A stretch of DNA of 64,000 nucleotides from Trichaptum fuscoviolaceum (lineage: Eukaryota > Basidiomycota > Agaricomycetes > Hymenochaetales > Trichaptaceae): contig CAJSYZ010000011.1 in NCBI GenBank assembly GCA_910574455.1, positions 3,952,941 through 4,016,940 of the forward strand, written 5' to 3'. How positions within the stretch are numbered: the first letter of the stretch is position 1; every line of letters begins with the position of its first letter. The position numbers were made by a program, and so were the translations under genes. The notes below the pieces were generated by a model. The model was not told the origin of the DNA. It saw only the letters and a list, made by a program, of their open reading frames with translations, and ran no database searches. This document shows positions 54,602 through 64,000 of this stretch, one piece after another.

Positions 54602-55015
54602 ATAATGGCGATGTAACCGAGAGATTCTGAATTGAAACGATTACTGGAGGCAGAGGAGCCGCAGTCATTCCAGAATTTTCACGGCGGCAGGGTCGACTCG
54701 GAGAGTCGGTGATAACCGGAATCACACAGCCACCGTTCTATAAGTTGGAATATTGAGACTCGTAAACCAGCCGTTATCATATTGCTTAATCTATCTAACA
54801 GCTATTGACCACACGAAAAATTGTGACTGGCTCGAGTTCGACAGCAAGATTATAGTACACGTTACACGACCACTAAAGCTATTGAAACCGGAAAAAAAGT
54901 CTTCAGTCGATTTCTGTGGTACCATCATATAAAAAATAGTCCATCAATTCATTGCAAGCCGAACACTCAGCAATTAAGAAGCTTGCACGGATATATGCAG
55001 ATAACTTGAATGAAG

Positions 55016-57560
55016 CTATTCTCCGATTCCCCAACGCTTATCGGGATTGTTTTCGTTGAAGTTTGGGCAAAGCTCGTTCCAGGCAGCTGAAGGTAGATAG
55101 TAAGGTTGTGACTTATGGAAAGCGATAGAGACCATACTGGTGTTGGGGTTGGCTGCCGGAGTGTCTGGGATATTCTCAGCCATGACAACAGCGAGACCAC
55201 TATGCCGAGGAATTAGTACAATCAGAATCGAGCCTGATTATGTTCACGCACGCTTCAAGATGCCAGTCAATATGACAATGCAAGAACCACGGGCCAGGGT
55301 TGTCAGTAATGAAGCGGAACGTAACGTTGTCGTCGGGACCTCCGATGTTCACCACATCACGACGGACGGGGTTGGCGTAATTGTACGTCGAGCTTCCAGC
55401 AACGCGTACGACGTCAAAGGTGTGTCCGTGGAGATGGAAGGGATGCTATAAGGTTTTATGAGCGTAAGCAGAGACCCTTAAATGTAAAATCGGTGCTTAC
55501 ATTGCGTCCACCGCGCATCGACACTTCGACGACTTTGTTTCCGGTGAGGTTATAAACAGATCCGGGCGGAAGAAGATCTTGGGGATTTTTGGTGCCATTC
55601 AATATCTGCAGGAGAACCGGAACACTGGGTGGAAGGAATGAGACTCCATTAAGAGCGAAGTTGCCAGTAGTGCTGTTCTTCATTCAGAAGTTGAATGGAG
55701 TTTTCCTCTAATGAATATATTGGGAGCTTTGGATGGCCTACACGTGAAATGCTGAAGTCTATGGTAATATCTGCGCCTAGGAGACCTGGCGCAGGTTTAC
55801 CGGGCTGTTCATTCGTGAGCTTCAGAGGAATGCAATGACATTCAAGTACATACTGCGCCAGGATTTACGAGCGGCTACAAAAGAATAAATGAGGTTTGGT
55901 GTGCGTGTTGAACTGGATGCACACATGGACTTACACTCAGGTTTGCTTCGTTGAGAGGAATGACGCTTGGCGTCTGCGTTGATGCTGGATCTGTTTCCGG
56001 AGCATTGTCATAGCGTAAAATAGCAGAGTTGATTCCATTTACGAAACCAGTACTCCCAGAAGACGGGTTGGCGCGAATCCCTGTTTGTGTAGAGGTGTGA
56101 GGTTATCATCAATGAGTTTGTGGAATGATTTACAGTAGTTCCCAATCGTTTGGTTTGCTTCGACGATGAGAGAATAGCGTTGGCCTGCGAAGATCACTAG
56201 GGAGTCAACAATGAGTGGCTGCGTTTCAACACCATCGGCCTCAATGATGGTCATGTTGTGGTTATCGATGGAGAAAGTATATCTATAAGAATGTCAGGCG
56301 GCATTCACTGCGTCTCATTGGCAAATATATTCTACGCACGATGGGTCACAGCTCGTGCTGATCAGACGGAAGCGATGACTAAAGGGAATGATATGTTATT
56401 GTGAGACCAGAAAAGCTCAAACAAGGACGTACCGTTTCCCGGGTTGGGCGCGAATGACGGCAAGAGGAGGCTCTATCGGACCACCTGAATAGCGACCCAA
56501 GCCATTTATGAGCGTAGAGTTCGCAATCCTTAAAGGAGTTTAGATGATTCTGGCAGCGGATAATGTATGCTGTTCGGTACGTACGGGGAGGTGTGATTGG
56601 GATTAGGGAATAAATCGGTTGAAAACCCATGATACCAATCGGCCAGCGTAATAACAGTCGAATCTGCATGGCCCAGTTCAATCAGCTCATCGTGTGTTCT
56701 GGGATTGCGCAGGAATCCATACCATCATCAACATCATATAGATCCGCAAGAGGATCATGAGGATCTACGAATAAAGTGAATCTCGTTTCATCGGTCTTCT
56801 TGAGGACGAAGCTTACCGTAGATAACGAGTGGTCCACTTAGGATGGAGGTGAGTGAAGACAGACAATCAGAGCATTGGAGAGCCACATTACCGAAGTCCG
56901 TCACAATATTGAGAGGAAAGGTGGGAATGATACCAATATGTTCCAGATTGGTCAGGAACGCTGAAGTTATACCTACACAGCTGTTCAATTAGAACATGAG
57001 GTACAGACAGGAGTTCACAAACTCACACGAAGGAATTATTCGGGACAATTGGACACTGAGTAACGAAAGTAGCACCATCCATCTCGTTAGTGCCGGCTTG
57101 GAACAGACCGTGCCAGTGCTGGAGTCCCTCTTGGCCGTTAGCTTCTATTTGTAGCAAAGAGAAAGTCACAAACGATAGATGTTGATCGGTGCATTCCTTC
57201 GTTAGTCAACAGGTCGGTGACGTTGATCTAGATGCCGTTCGTTTTAGTCAGCTAAGGCATTTAGTGGTGAGAAGAAAATGAAACGCTAGACGCACCTGAA
57301 AATTGTCGCCTTTGTTAGCAGCAATCAGAGGACCAGGGAACATGCCTCCCGCGACAACCGTACTGCATAAATCTCATATAACCGAACTTGGGCCTCTGAT
57401 CAGAATGATGGAAAACTCACGAGCGATTGAATCCATCAGGAGAGAGATCAACATTGACGATGGGCAAGTCAAACGGTACTACTTCGGAATTAGCTTCGAA
57501 AGCTATGGATAGCAGGACAAACGTCGCTAGCTGAGCAATTTTCGGATGGTAGCTGACCAT
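55016..57560 (-). CDS. Laccase (multicopper oxidase), copy 2
   Basis: Similar many-exon plan to copy 1 and of similar length. Starts [20 protein letters not shown] (57560) with a signal peptide. Copper signatures: L1 [19 protein letters not shown]2 [16 protein letters not shown]3 [13 protein letters not shown] and L4 [15 protein letters not shown]. Between them are [35 protein letters not shown] and GGRN before L3. The C-terminus is [19 protein letters not shown] ending GIGE. I traced every junction motif by eye and found GT-AG ends that keep frame, including the short exons shared with copy 1, so it looks intact. Expected to be a secreted phenol oxidase. It is oriented toward copy 1, with about 9.3 kb between their 3' ends holding the tRNA, the reductase, the kinase and the CHY gene. 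Confidence 0.92.
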
Positions 57561-58315
57561 GGCGAAGGCAGGAATATCAGCTGATTGATACAGGAGACCA
57601 GCAACTGGCCTTTTATACAAAATGGGCTCCGAGGTAGACTAGCACTTACGGTCATCAACTGCGGTTAAACATCCTTGATTCCCATTTCACCGTCACTGAC
57701 TTTCTCTGTAGAATATCTCAGTAGAAGAAGAACGCCCAGGCGGACAGCAAACATACCGAGCTCCCCGACGCTCTGATTCTCATGACATTTGACGTGCTTC
57801 GACAGAGGTACCTTGAATACACTTCCGTTGGGTGGAGGACGACGTCTAGAAATTACAGGATTCTGTATTAATGTTAGCAGAGCAAAACATGCAGGCGTTG
57901 TATCACCAAAGGGTGAAGTTTGACTGACAAGAAATTAACAAGAGCGCGAAGGAGGGAAAGCTCAGCGCACGGTTCCTCGAATCCCCGATGTGACGATGTC
58001 ACAATAATCATCAGAAGTTCGGTGGGAGTATGCGCTCGCTCTTAAGGTGTCAAATCTAAATCAGTATTTGAGAGATCAGCAAGCGCGTCTTGATTGTACT
58101 CACTGACAAAAGGTGTCAATTGATTTGTTTGCCATTTCTGGGAAAACTTACATTTCTAAGTCCATATGCGCAGCCAGCTAAGACACTATGGAAGTACGAG
58201 AATGTTCGCATTCGCTCTTGACGTGCTCGGCACTGGCGAAGAAGATTATTCACCGTCAAACCTATGCCCGGTACTTTGAACTTGCGGATGACAGGAAAAG
58301 GAAGATGTGAACCAC
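57561..58315. other. Intergenic upstream of laccase 2
   Basis: Contains the laccase 2 promoter at its left end. No TATA box or metal-response element that I would defend. A short minus frame (58116-58358) has no recognised motif. Confidence 0.35.
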
Positions 58316-58790
58316 ATGTCTCCTTGGAAAAACCGGGCGCTGACAGACAAAGACTCACAACAAGGCCAAACGCTAGAGAACGTCGTTCTTCGACATTGGG
58401 AAGCCATAGAAGACATGAATGCGGTGCGGAACGAGTTATCTGAGAAGGATGTCGCCTAGCAGATTGAGAAGAAGCTCAAGAGACGACATATCGACGTTGG
58501 CCAAGCCGAAAGTCATAAGGAGCTCAACACCCTAGAAATGACCTATTAAAAATACATAACTCAGCTGAAAACATGCCGGCAAGATTCTAGAACCTACGGA
58601 ATATTACTTCACATCATGGCGAAAGTTGTTTAACTCTGTCAAGCATGCCCTCAAAGAGCATCAGGGACACCGAGGAAATCGAAGTATTGCTGCGCTAGAG
58701 AGAATATTTCCGAACTTGTCGCTGGAAGCGGAATTTGCTATGGAGGAAACTATATCAAGGTCGCAATTAAAGATTGAGAACAAATAATAT
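58316..58790 (+). pseudogene. Decayed reading frame, family unknown
   Basis: From the ATG at 58316 one frame reads MSPWKNRALTDKDSQQGQTL, then WEAIEDMNAVRNELSEKDVA, a stop (TAG at 58457), then KRRHIDVGQAESHKELNTLE, another stop (TAA), then KYITQLKTCRQ. After a frame change, 58690-58788 reads ALERIFPNLSLEAEFAMEET and ends at a stop. The charged, helical composition is strongly codon-like, suggesting a coiled-coil protein that has been disabled by stops. I do not recognise the family. An intron-rich intact gene with unusual splicing is less likely, because the stops have no flanking GT-AG pairs. Confidence 0.4.
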
Positions 58791-61618
58791 AAAGGTATGG
58801 CATTCGTTTAATGCATTCTGTCAGAAATGAAGTAGTCGGACCATTCTGCACCAGCAATCTCTGCTTGCCAGTGTACTCCGGAGGCGCTAAACACCTGCTG
58901 AGTAAGCCCGTCCATATTGAAGTCTTCCAGTCGTGATGGACAGGTTAAAGTCTAATGCAATGGAATACGTCAAGCACCCACCAGAAAGAGAAAGAAGTAC
59001 ATTGCACACCTTTAGCTAAGCTTGTTACTACTCTTTTCTTTGGGCAGAAAGCGTAGGTTACAGCGCTTGATAAGTCGACAGTGAGATTGCACGGCGAAAC
59101 TATTCTACTCGCAACTAAGCAGTTGATACTGGATAGGCTCCCAAGTCATGGATATGGTGGCTGCCGTAGAAGTAGATAGCGCGGCCCCCGAGAGACATGC
59201 GGAGCAGAGAATTCTATAGAGTTGAGGCGACAAGCCATCAACATCTTATATTTCTCAACATCATGATGATTCTCCCGAATGTATCCAGTTCTATGACTAG
59301 GTTTTACCACTGAACGCGGATCCGCTTCACGACTGCTCGTATTCGGAGAGTGGAATTAATCAAGCATGAAGATGTTGTTAGCATCGAATTCTGGAAATCC
59401 ATCATTTTCGTTCTGATGGCATAACGTACCCTACAAACTAAACAGTCTGTCGTCGCAAGGGCCCTCCGAATTGGACGTACCTCTTACTGCATACATTGGC
59501 TCTGCTGAACAAAAGTACCTGTAATAAGGAGATAAACGTACATACCCATGGTAAAACCCTTAGAGTGACAAAGTTGAAAGGAGAAAACTTGAAGGAGCAA
59601 GTTGGAGTGAACGCCGACGACTCTCCGTATATTTGGTCATATTTGTACTTCAAGTAACTTGAACTTAAACTTGAAGCCGGCAAAAGCCGGCAATTCCGAG
59701 TCTTGCACCGGACACGTACTTCTACAAGTTGCTCTTAACTTCATTCTGACGTATATATTTCTTTGGAGAATACAATGCTATCAATAACGGAGCAGTGCTT
59801 AAGCAAATATTTAATCCAATGATCGAAAAGTGAAGTTACAACACAATTCATATTTCAGAATGCTACATGTTAATGTACACTAGTGCGTTTATTTAGTGAG
59901 CAAGTTAATAATATATAAGCTCCAAGCAGCTATAAACGCACATGAACTAGAAGAGATAATCAGCTCTTATGTGACAAGTACAGACTTCAGTCGCATTGAC
60001 CAAGACTACAAGTGTTGTGATAAGCAATTAGATTCTGATACATAGATGGTATGTCTCACCGGGCGTTCGAAATGTCATGAATGATGCAATCTTGCTACCA
60101 AGAGAGCATAGAGATAAGGCAAGCGGACAGAAATACACCGGAGACGAGTGCGGGTAAGGTCTTGCGAATGTTTCTGGGCAGACCGTGGCTTTCCAATTGT
60201 CGCTCTTTGCTGCCGGATTTGCGCCTGCTTTGTAGCTCAAATCCGGACAGAGGGTCCTCAAATATGTCGAAGATGCGAGCGCCCATGGATACGCTACTCT
60301 GGATACAGCAAAATTTTCGGAGTCAACGCAAGCTCGAAGCGATGGTCTGAGTGAAAGGGGATTTGGGAAATAGAAGTGTCAAGACTCAAGATAAAGTGCT
60401 CGCCACCTGCGGTAGGAAAACAGGAAGTAGCCATGCACCGCTGCTACTGCCTTCAGAAAGAAAGATGATATACCAGGTCAGTTGCGGGCTGGTTGAATTA
60501 GTAACGACGGCCGCAGTATCACGACATGATAGATTACATCGGGGAGTGAATAAGCAATCATAGCGCTTTAGATATAGCGAGTTACTGAGCGAGAGTGTGC
60601 GGGAAGAGTGGGGGCTATTATAGCAATTATGTTTTCAACGTATGAGAAGAGTTAGCGTTGTTCTCTGAAGCTCAGCCTGAGTAGGGTTGGTGAGGAAAGA
60701 ATCGGGATCCCCTTTCGGAAGGCCCTACAAGTCAAGTTGTCGGAGCTCTCAATTGAGTTTGAATCAGCCCGCCGGCCCGGGACCGAAGTGACCCTGGACC
60801 AATATTTCAAACCGTCAACTTTTTGACGCGTACTTCAACTTTGTTACTTTTCAACTTTCGTACGACAACGATGAAAATGGCCTTTTATTGCTGTCGTCTA
60901 TGTCGCGATCTAGAGTCCGTGGTCCTATCTTCTATTGAAGTACATTGCAGATTTCTGCTGTTCTCGAAAGTTTCTGCAAAGTCTACAGCCTGAAGGCAGA
61001 CTTTCTACACCTTCAAGACGTTGTCAGGGACAACCGAATTGGCACGCTCGCATGGACCTGCAGCAGTGAAACCGCCCGCGCATCGATTATCGCATAAAGT
61101 AGAAGTTTATTTGCAAAGCGGGTTGAAACGTCGGGCGTCGCTGCCCTTGTCGTCTGCCCTCGTACAATGTGTTGCCGCCTGTCGTCAAGTATAGTCCGCT
61201 TTCTTTCGTTCCTTGAACGTATTGTGCTGACCTCCGACGTATCCTGTCTAGGCTCAGGTACTCTCTTGCGATCATTGGTGATCAGTTCATCCAGTGGATG
61301 GTGATCCGTAACGACGATTGAATGGGGCACCGCTGTCTCAACGCAGACATCGACATCGGCACAGGGCGATGTCACGTCGATCCTTCCCTGATTTGCTCGA
61401 CCTAATAGTAAACTCCAGAGGCTGTGAAAGACGAAGGAGGTCGGTTAACTACAAGCTTGTCCAATAGCTCTCTTCCCCTGGCAGTCGACGTACAGATGTC
61501 ATCGAGCCCTGCTTCGTTATATGGAAACGGTTCTGACATCTTGGCCTTAGTTCTCGTGGAACGACTTGCTGAGATAGCGTCTATGACTATCCCCGACAAC
61601 TGGCGCAACGCTCCATGG
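58791..61618. other. Intergenic, no recognisable gene
   Basis: Low-information sequence with short frames only. It includes AACTTGAA-type motifs repeated near 59560-59680 and a CCGGCAAAAGCCGG inverted repeat at about 59676-59691. The right end (from about 61500) is the conserved promoter of the Egh16-like gene that follows. No RNA gene seen. Confidence 0.4.
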
Positions 61619-61626
61619 TATATAAG
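61619..61626 (+). promoter_or_regulatory. TATA box of Egh16-like paralog 3
   Basis: TATATAAG lies about 205 bp before the ATG at 61831. The flanks are shared with the promoter of paralog 2: GACAACTGGCGCAACGC upstream, GTCGACGACCAATTCTTCAG downstream. Further upstream, TTGGCCTTAGTTCTCG and GACTTGCTGAG are conserved blocks. Confidence 0.7.
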
Positions 61627-61830
61627 GGGCTGCAGGTCGACGACCAATTCTTCAGACTGCTTTTTTCTCTCTCTCGTCTCCTCGTCCCTTTCTTTTCCCT
61701 TTACTGGTTTCTGTGCTGCGCACACTTCCTCGTGTTCACACATTCTTATTCCCTTCAACGAATCAGGCAGCGCCGCAGATCATTAACGCCATTTTATTGA
61801 CTTCACATTCTTGCACATCCTTATCCAATA

Positions 61831-63449
61831 ATGCTCCTCACCGCACAGTTCTCTTCCCTCCTTGCCCTCTTCGCCCTTGCGGGAAGCGCTAGCGCTCACG
61901 GTGTGCTGACGGCCATCAAAGGCGGCAATGGCGTCACCGCGCAAGGCTTCGGTGTCATCTCCTCTACACCTCGCACCGGAACGACGCCAGTTCCTTTCCA
62001 GCAAGACGCAAGCATTATACGGAATGCGGAGATCAAGCTGAAACAGGCTGGCGCCTGTGGACGCACGCTCGCAGGTGGAAACAACAATGTCGCCAAGCAG
62101 TTGGAAGGTATGTGCCCCTGTTCGTACTCATCTCGACTTTCGTGAGCTAACTGCGTACTGCTCCATTTGTAGCTGCCGTGTCGGCCGGACTTCCTTCAAT
62201 CCATCCGGACGGCACCGTCACGATGACGCTTCACCAAGTCAACGCAGATGGAGCTGGGTAAGCTTACTCGTACTCTAATGCATTCTGAAGGAGCTAACGA
62301 ATACCTTTAGCCCATACACTTGCGCTGTCTCTGCTGATGGCACTGGCTCGGACTTCGTTGCTATGACTGTCAAGACGAACGTCCCGGGAACAAACTCCCT
62401 AAGCAAGGCAGCGGCGACTGACTTCCCTCTCGTTGCCCGTAAGTTTCCTTGGCCTTGCTATCGTTACTTGTGAACTGACGACTTGTTTCAGAAATGCCCG
62501 CCGGGGTGACCTGCAAGGGTGGCCCGAGGGGAAACGCCTGCATCGTGCGCTGCAGGAACGCCGCCCCCGCCGGTCCTTTCGGTGGATGTGCCGCAGGTTC
62601 GTATAATTCCTCCTTCCAATAGTCAGACATATCAGAAATGATTAAACTAATTGACTTGCCATCACAGTCTCTAACGCCGAGGACAGACCCCGTGGTCCTC
62701 CGGGTCGTCCTGGCCCTCCTGGCCCTCCTGGCCCTCCCGGTCCTGGTCCTCGTGGCTCTCCTGCTCCTCATGGACCCTCTGGACACCCAGGACCTCATGG
62801 GCCTCCACCTCCTCCTCCACCACCACCTCCTCCTCGTGGACCTCGTGGATCTCATGGTTCGCCTGCTCCTCACGAACAGCCAGGACACCCAGGACCTCAT
62901 GGACCCCCTCCTCCCCCTCCCCCTCCTCCTCACGGACAGCCAGGACATCCAGGACCACATGGACCCCCTCCTCCTCCTCCTCGTGGACCTCCTGGACCTT
63001 ACAAGTCCCCTGCTCCTCATGGATCTGCTCCCAAAGGTCATCCTGCTCCTCCCGCTAAAGGCTATCCTTCTCCTCCTGCTAAGGGTCACCCTGCTCCTCC
63101 CGCGAAAGGTTATCCTGCTCCTCCCGCGAAAGGTTATCCTGCTCCTCCGGCTTATGGCCATTCTTCTTCTCCTGCCTATGGTCATCCTGCACCTTCGTCC
63201 TACGCTCCTGCACCCCCTGCCCACTCTGCTCCTCCTAAGTACCACAATTCCTATGAGCGCAGCCCCGCCTCGGATGACGAGGAGCTCGCGAAGTTCGACG
63301 AGGAGGAGACCCAAGGCAAAGACGTCTCGATCGATGAGGCCAACCGCTTGCTCGCGGAGGATATTGCGAAGGTCCGCGCGAAGCGCCATGCAGCTCGCCT
63401 TGAGCGCGTCAAACGCATGCGCATCATCGGTGACCATGACCTCGACTAA
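61831..63449 (+). CDS. Egh16-like secreted protein with collagen-like, Pro-rich tail, paralog 3
   Basis: Five exons (61831-62107, 62173-62257, 62311-62438, 62492-62596, 62668-63449) join in frame to 458 residues. Signal peptide MLLTAQFSSLLALFALAGSA, then SAHGVLTAIKGGNGVTAQGF, the RTGTTPVPFQQDASIIRN region, ACGRTLAGGNNNVAKQLEG, TVTMTLHQVNADGAG, SADGTGSDFVAMTV, and Cys-rich GNACIVRCRNAAPAGPFGGC. This is the Egh16-like core, as in paralog 2. The tail begins with Gly-X-Y collagen-type triplets (GPPGRPGPPGPPGPPGP), passes through polyproline and PGHPGPHG units, and then (G/A)YPAPPAKG-type repeats. It rejoins the common ending EELAKFDEEET, LLAEDIAKVR and RMRIIGDHDLD. The protein is expected to be extracellular or wall-associated. 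The first four exon lengths are conserved with paralog 2 (277, 85, 128 and 105 nt). Confidence 0.9.
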
Positions 63450-64000
63450 GAGCCCGCCCGCCATCCACTTTTTGGTTGACTGGTATTTATGACGGACACG
63501 AGTAACTTAATTGTTGGTTATTAGTACATAATCCTTCTTCAACTGGCTGTATATACTCTTGGACATTAATTCTAACTATCGGGTACATATGTTATCACAT
63601 TAATTCGCGGACTGTTGTGAATAACAAGAAATGAAATTGGCATTGGAGACATCTCTCAAAATTCCACTCTAACGTTATTCAGCCGCGCGCGTCAAAAAAT
63701 GGTGTTTGATACTCCGGCCCAAGAGTTGATCGGCCTGCATTTGATGGAGAGGCTGAATGAAGGTTTCCGGATGTATAGACGAGGTGCTCGCTGTAAGTGA
63801 GATTATTTATACATCTTGCTGCCAGTGCACCCCGAGGCCGGGCACTTATGCGCCTCCAAAGCCTTAAGTTAAGGGATGGCTGGCGATCCCTAATATATAG
63901 CCTATATATATATATATATAAATAAAAGTAGGCGGAATCAAGTGAGTCACTGAGGAAAGACAAGCCTAAGGGGCCAAGCAAAAAGCCAATAAATACAAAG
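63450..64000. other. 3' flank of Egh16-like gene and unassigned end of window
   Basis: No gene is supported. A minus-strand frame (63679-63981) is interrupted by the (TA)n run and has no motif that I recognise. A gene could continue beyond the window edge. Confidence 0.35.
63903..63920. repeat. (TA)9 microsatellite
   Basis: Nine uninterrupted TA dinucleotides follow a shorter TATATA stretch at about 63891-63897. A simple repeat with no inferred function. Confidence 0.85.

Noticed and set aside
55690..55745. Apparent in-frame stop in laccase 2 before [11 protein letters not shown]
   Set aside because: An acceptor at AATGAAG joined to a donor after the SISR codons keeps the frame, so the stop is intronic.
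59676..59691. CCGGCAAAAGCCGG hairpin as a possible terminator or element end
   Set aside because: A single short inverted repeat with no neighbouring gene end, target duplication or second copy.
62370..63464. A 364-residue minus-strand open frame rich in Arg and Ser
   Set aside because: It is the antisense shadow of the Pro/Gly-rich tail of the Egh16-like gene. The + strand has a signal peptide, consensus introns and paralogs; the minus frame has none.
1..64000. Biosynthetic gene cluster (oxidoreductases, regulator and reductase together)
   Set aside because: No backbone enzyme (polyketide synthase, NRPS, terpene cyclase) is visible, and the genes fall into unrelated roles. The regulator and SDR are broken.

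Overview
This window is eukaryotic nuclear DNA from a filamentous basidiomycete, most likely an Agaricomycete. The coding regions are split by many 45-75 base GT-AG introns. The gene content is typical of wood- or litter-associated mushrooms: two laccases with about 18 exons, ferric reductases, a PL14 polysaccharide lyase, Egh16-like secreted proteins, tyrosine-kinase-like (TKL) kinases, F-box proteins and a basidiomycete-restricted family of unknown function. There are no bacterial-type operons and no CRISPR arrays. Products were assigned by eye from motifs; no database search was run.

Layout. 0-5 kb: no recognisable gene, only a 61 bp tandem repeat and one copy of a dispersed repeat. 5-8 kb: an apparently intact gene of the basidiomycete-specific family and a broken tandem copy. 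8.5-10.1 kb: a decayed Egh16-like gene. 11.8-15.2 kb: a kinase-like gene that has lost several catalytic motifs, and a third member of the unknown family. 16.7-19.1 kb: the second copy of the dispersed repeat, then an intact Egh16-like gene. 20.1-21.7 kb: F-box gene 1. 24.5-27.9 kb: two paralogous small genes flanking a PL14 lyase. 28.3-30.9 kb: ferric reductase 1, with a GATA-site cluster upstream. 32.4-35.0 kb: a broken transcription-factor-like gene and a broken short-chain dehydrogenase (SDR). 35.3-36.8 kb: F-box gene 2, inverted relative to the first. 37.2-39.9 kb: ferric reductase 2, again with GATA sites. 43.2-45.7 kb: laccase 1, followed by an intron-containing tRNA-His. 48.4-50.1 kb: an Old Yellow Enzyme family reductase. 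50.2-52.9 kb: an intact TKL kinase. 53.5-54.6 kb: a CHY zinc-finger gene and a fragment of a second copy. 55.0-57.6 kb: laccase 2. 58.3-58.8 kb: a decayed reading frame. 61.6-63.4 kb: an Egh16-like gene with a collagen-like tail.

The most striking property of the window is duplication and decay. Nearly every protein family occurs two or three times, and several families include a pseudogenised member. The likely functional themes are reductive iron uptake (the ferric reductases, probably under an iron-sensing GATA repressor), extracellular oxidation and polysaccharide breakdown (laccases, PL14), secreted surface proteins (Egh16-like), and signalling or protein turnover (kinases, F-box proteins). 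Nothing here forms a classical biosynthetic cluster. The two best leads for something new are the swapped low-complexity tails on otherwise conserved Egh16-like proteins, and the loss of a key arginine in the Old Yellow Enzyme.
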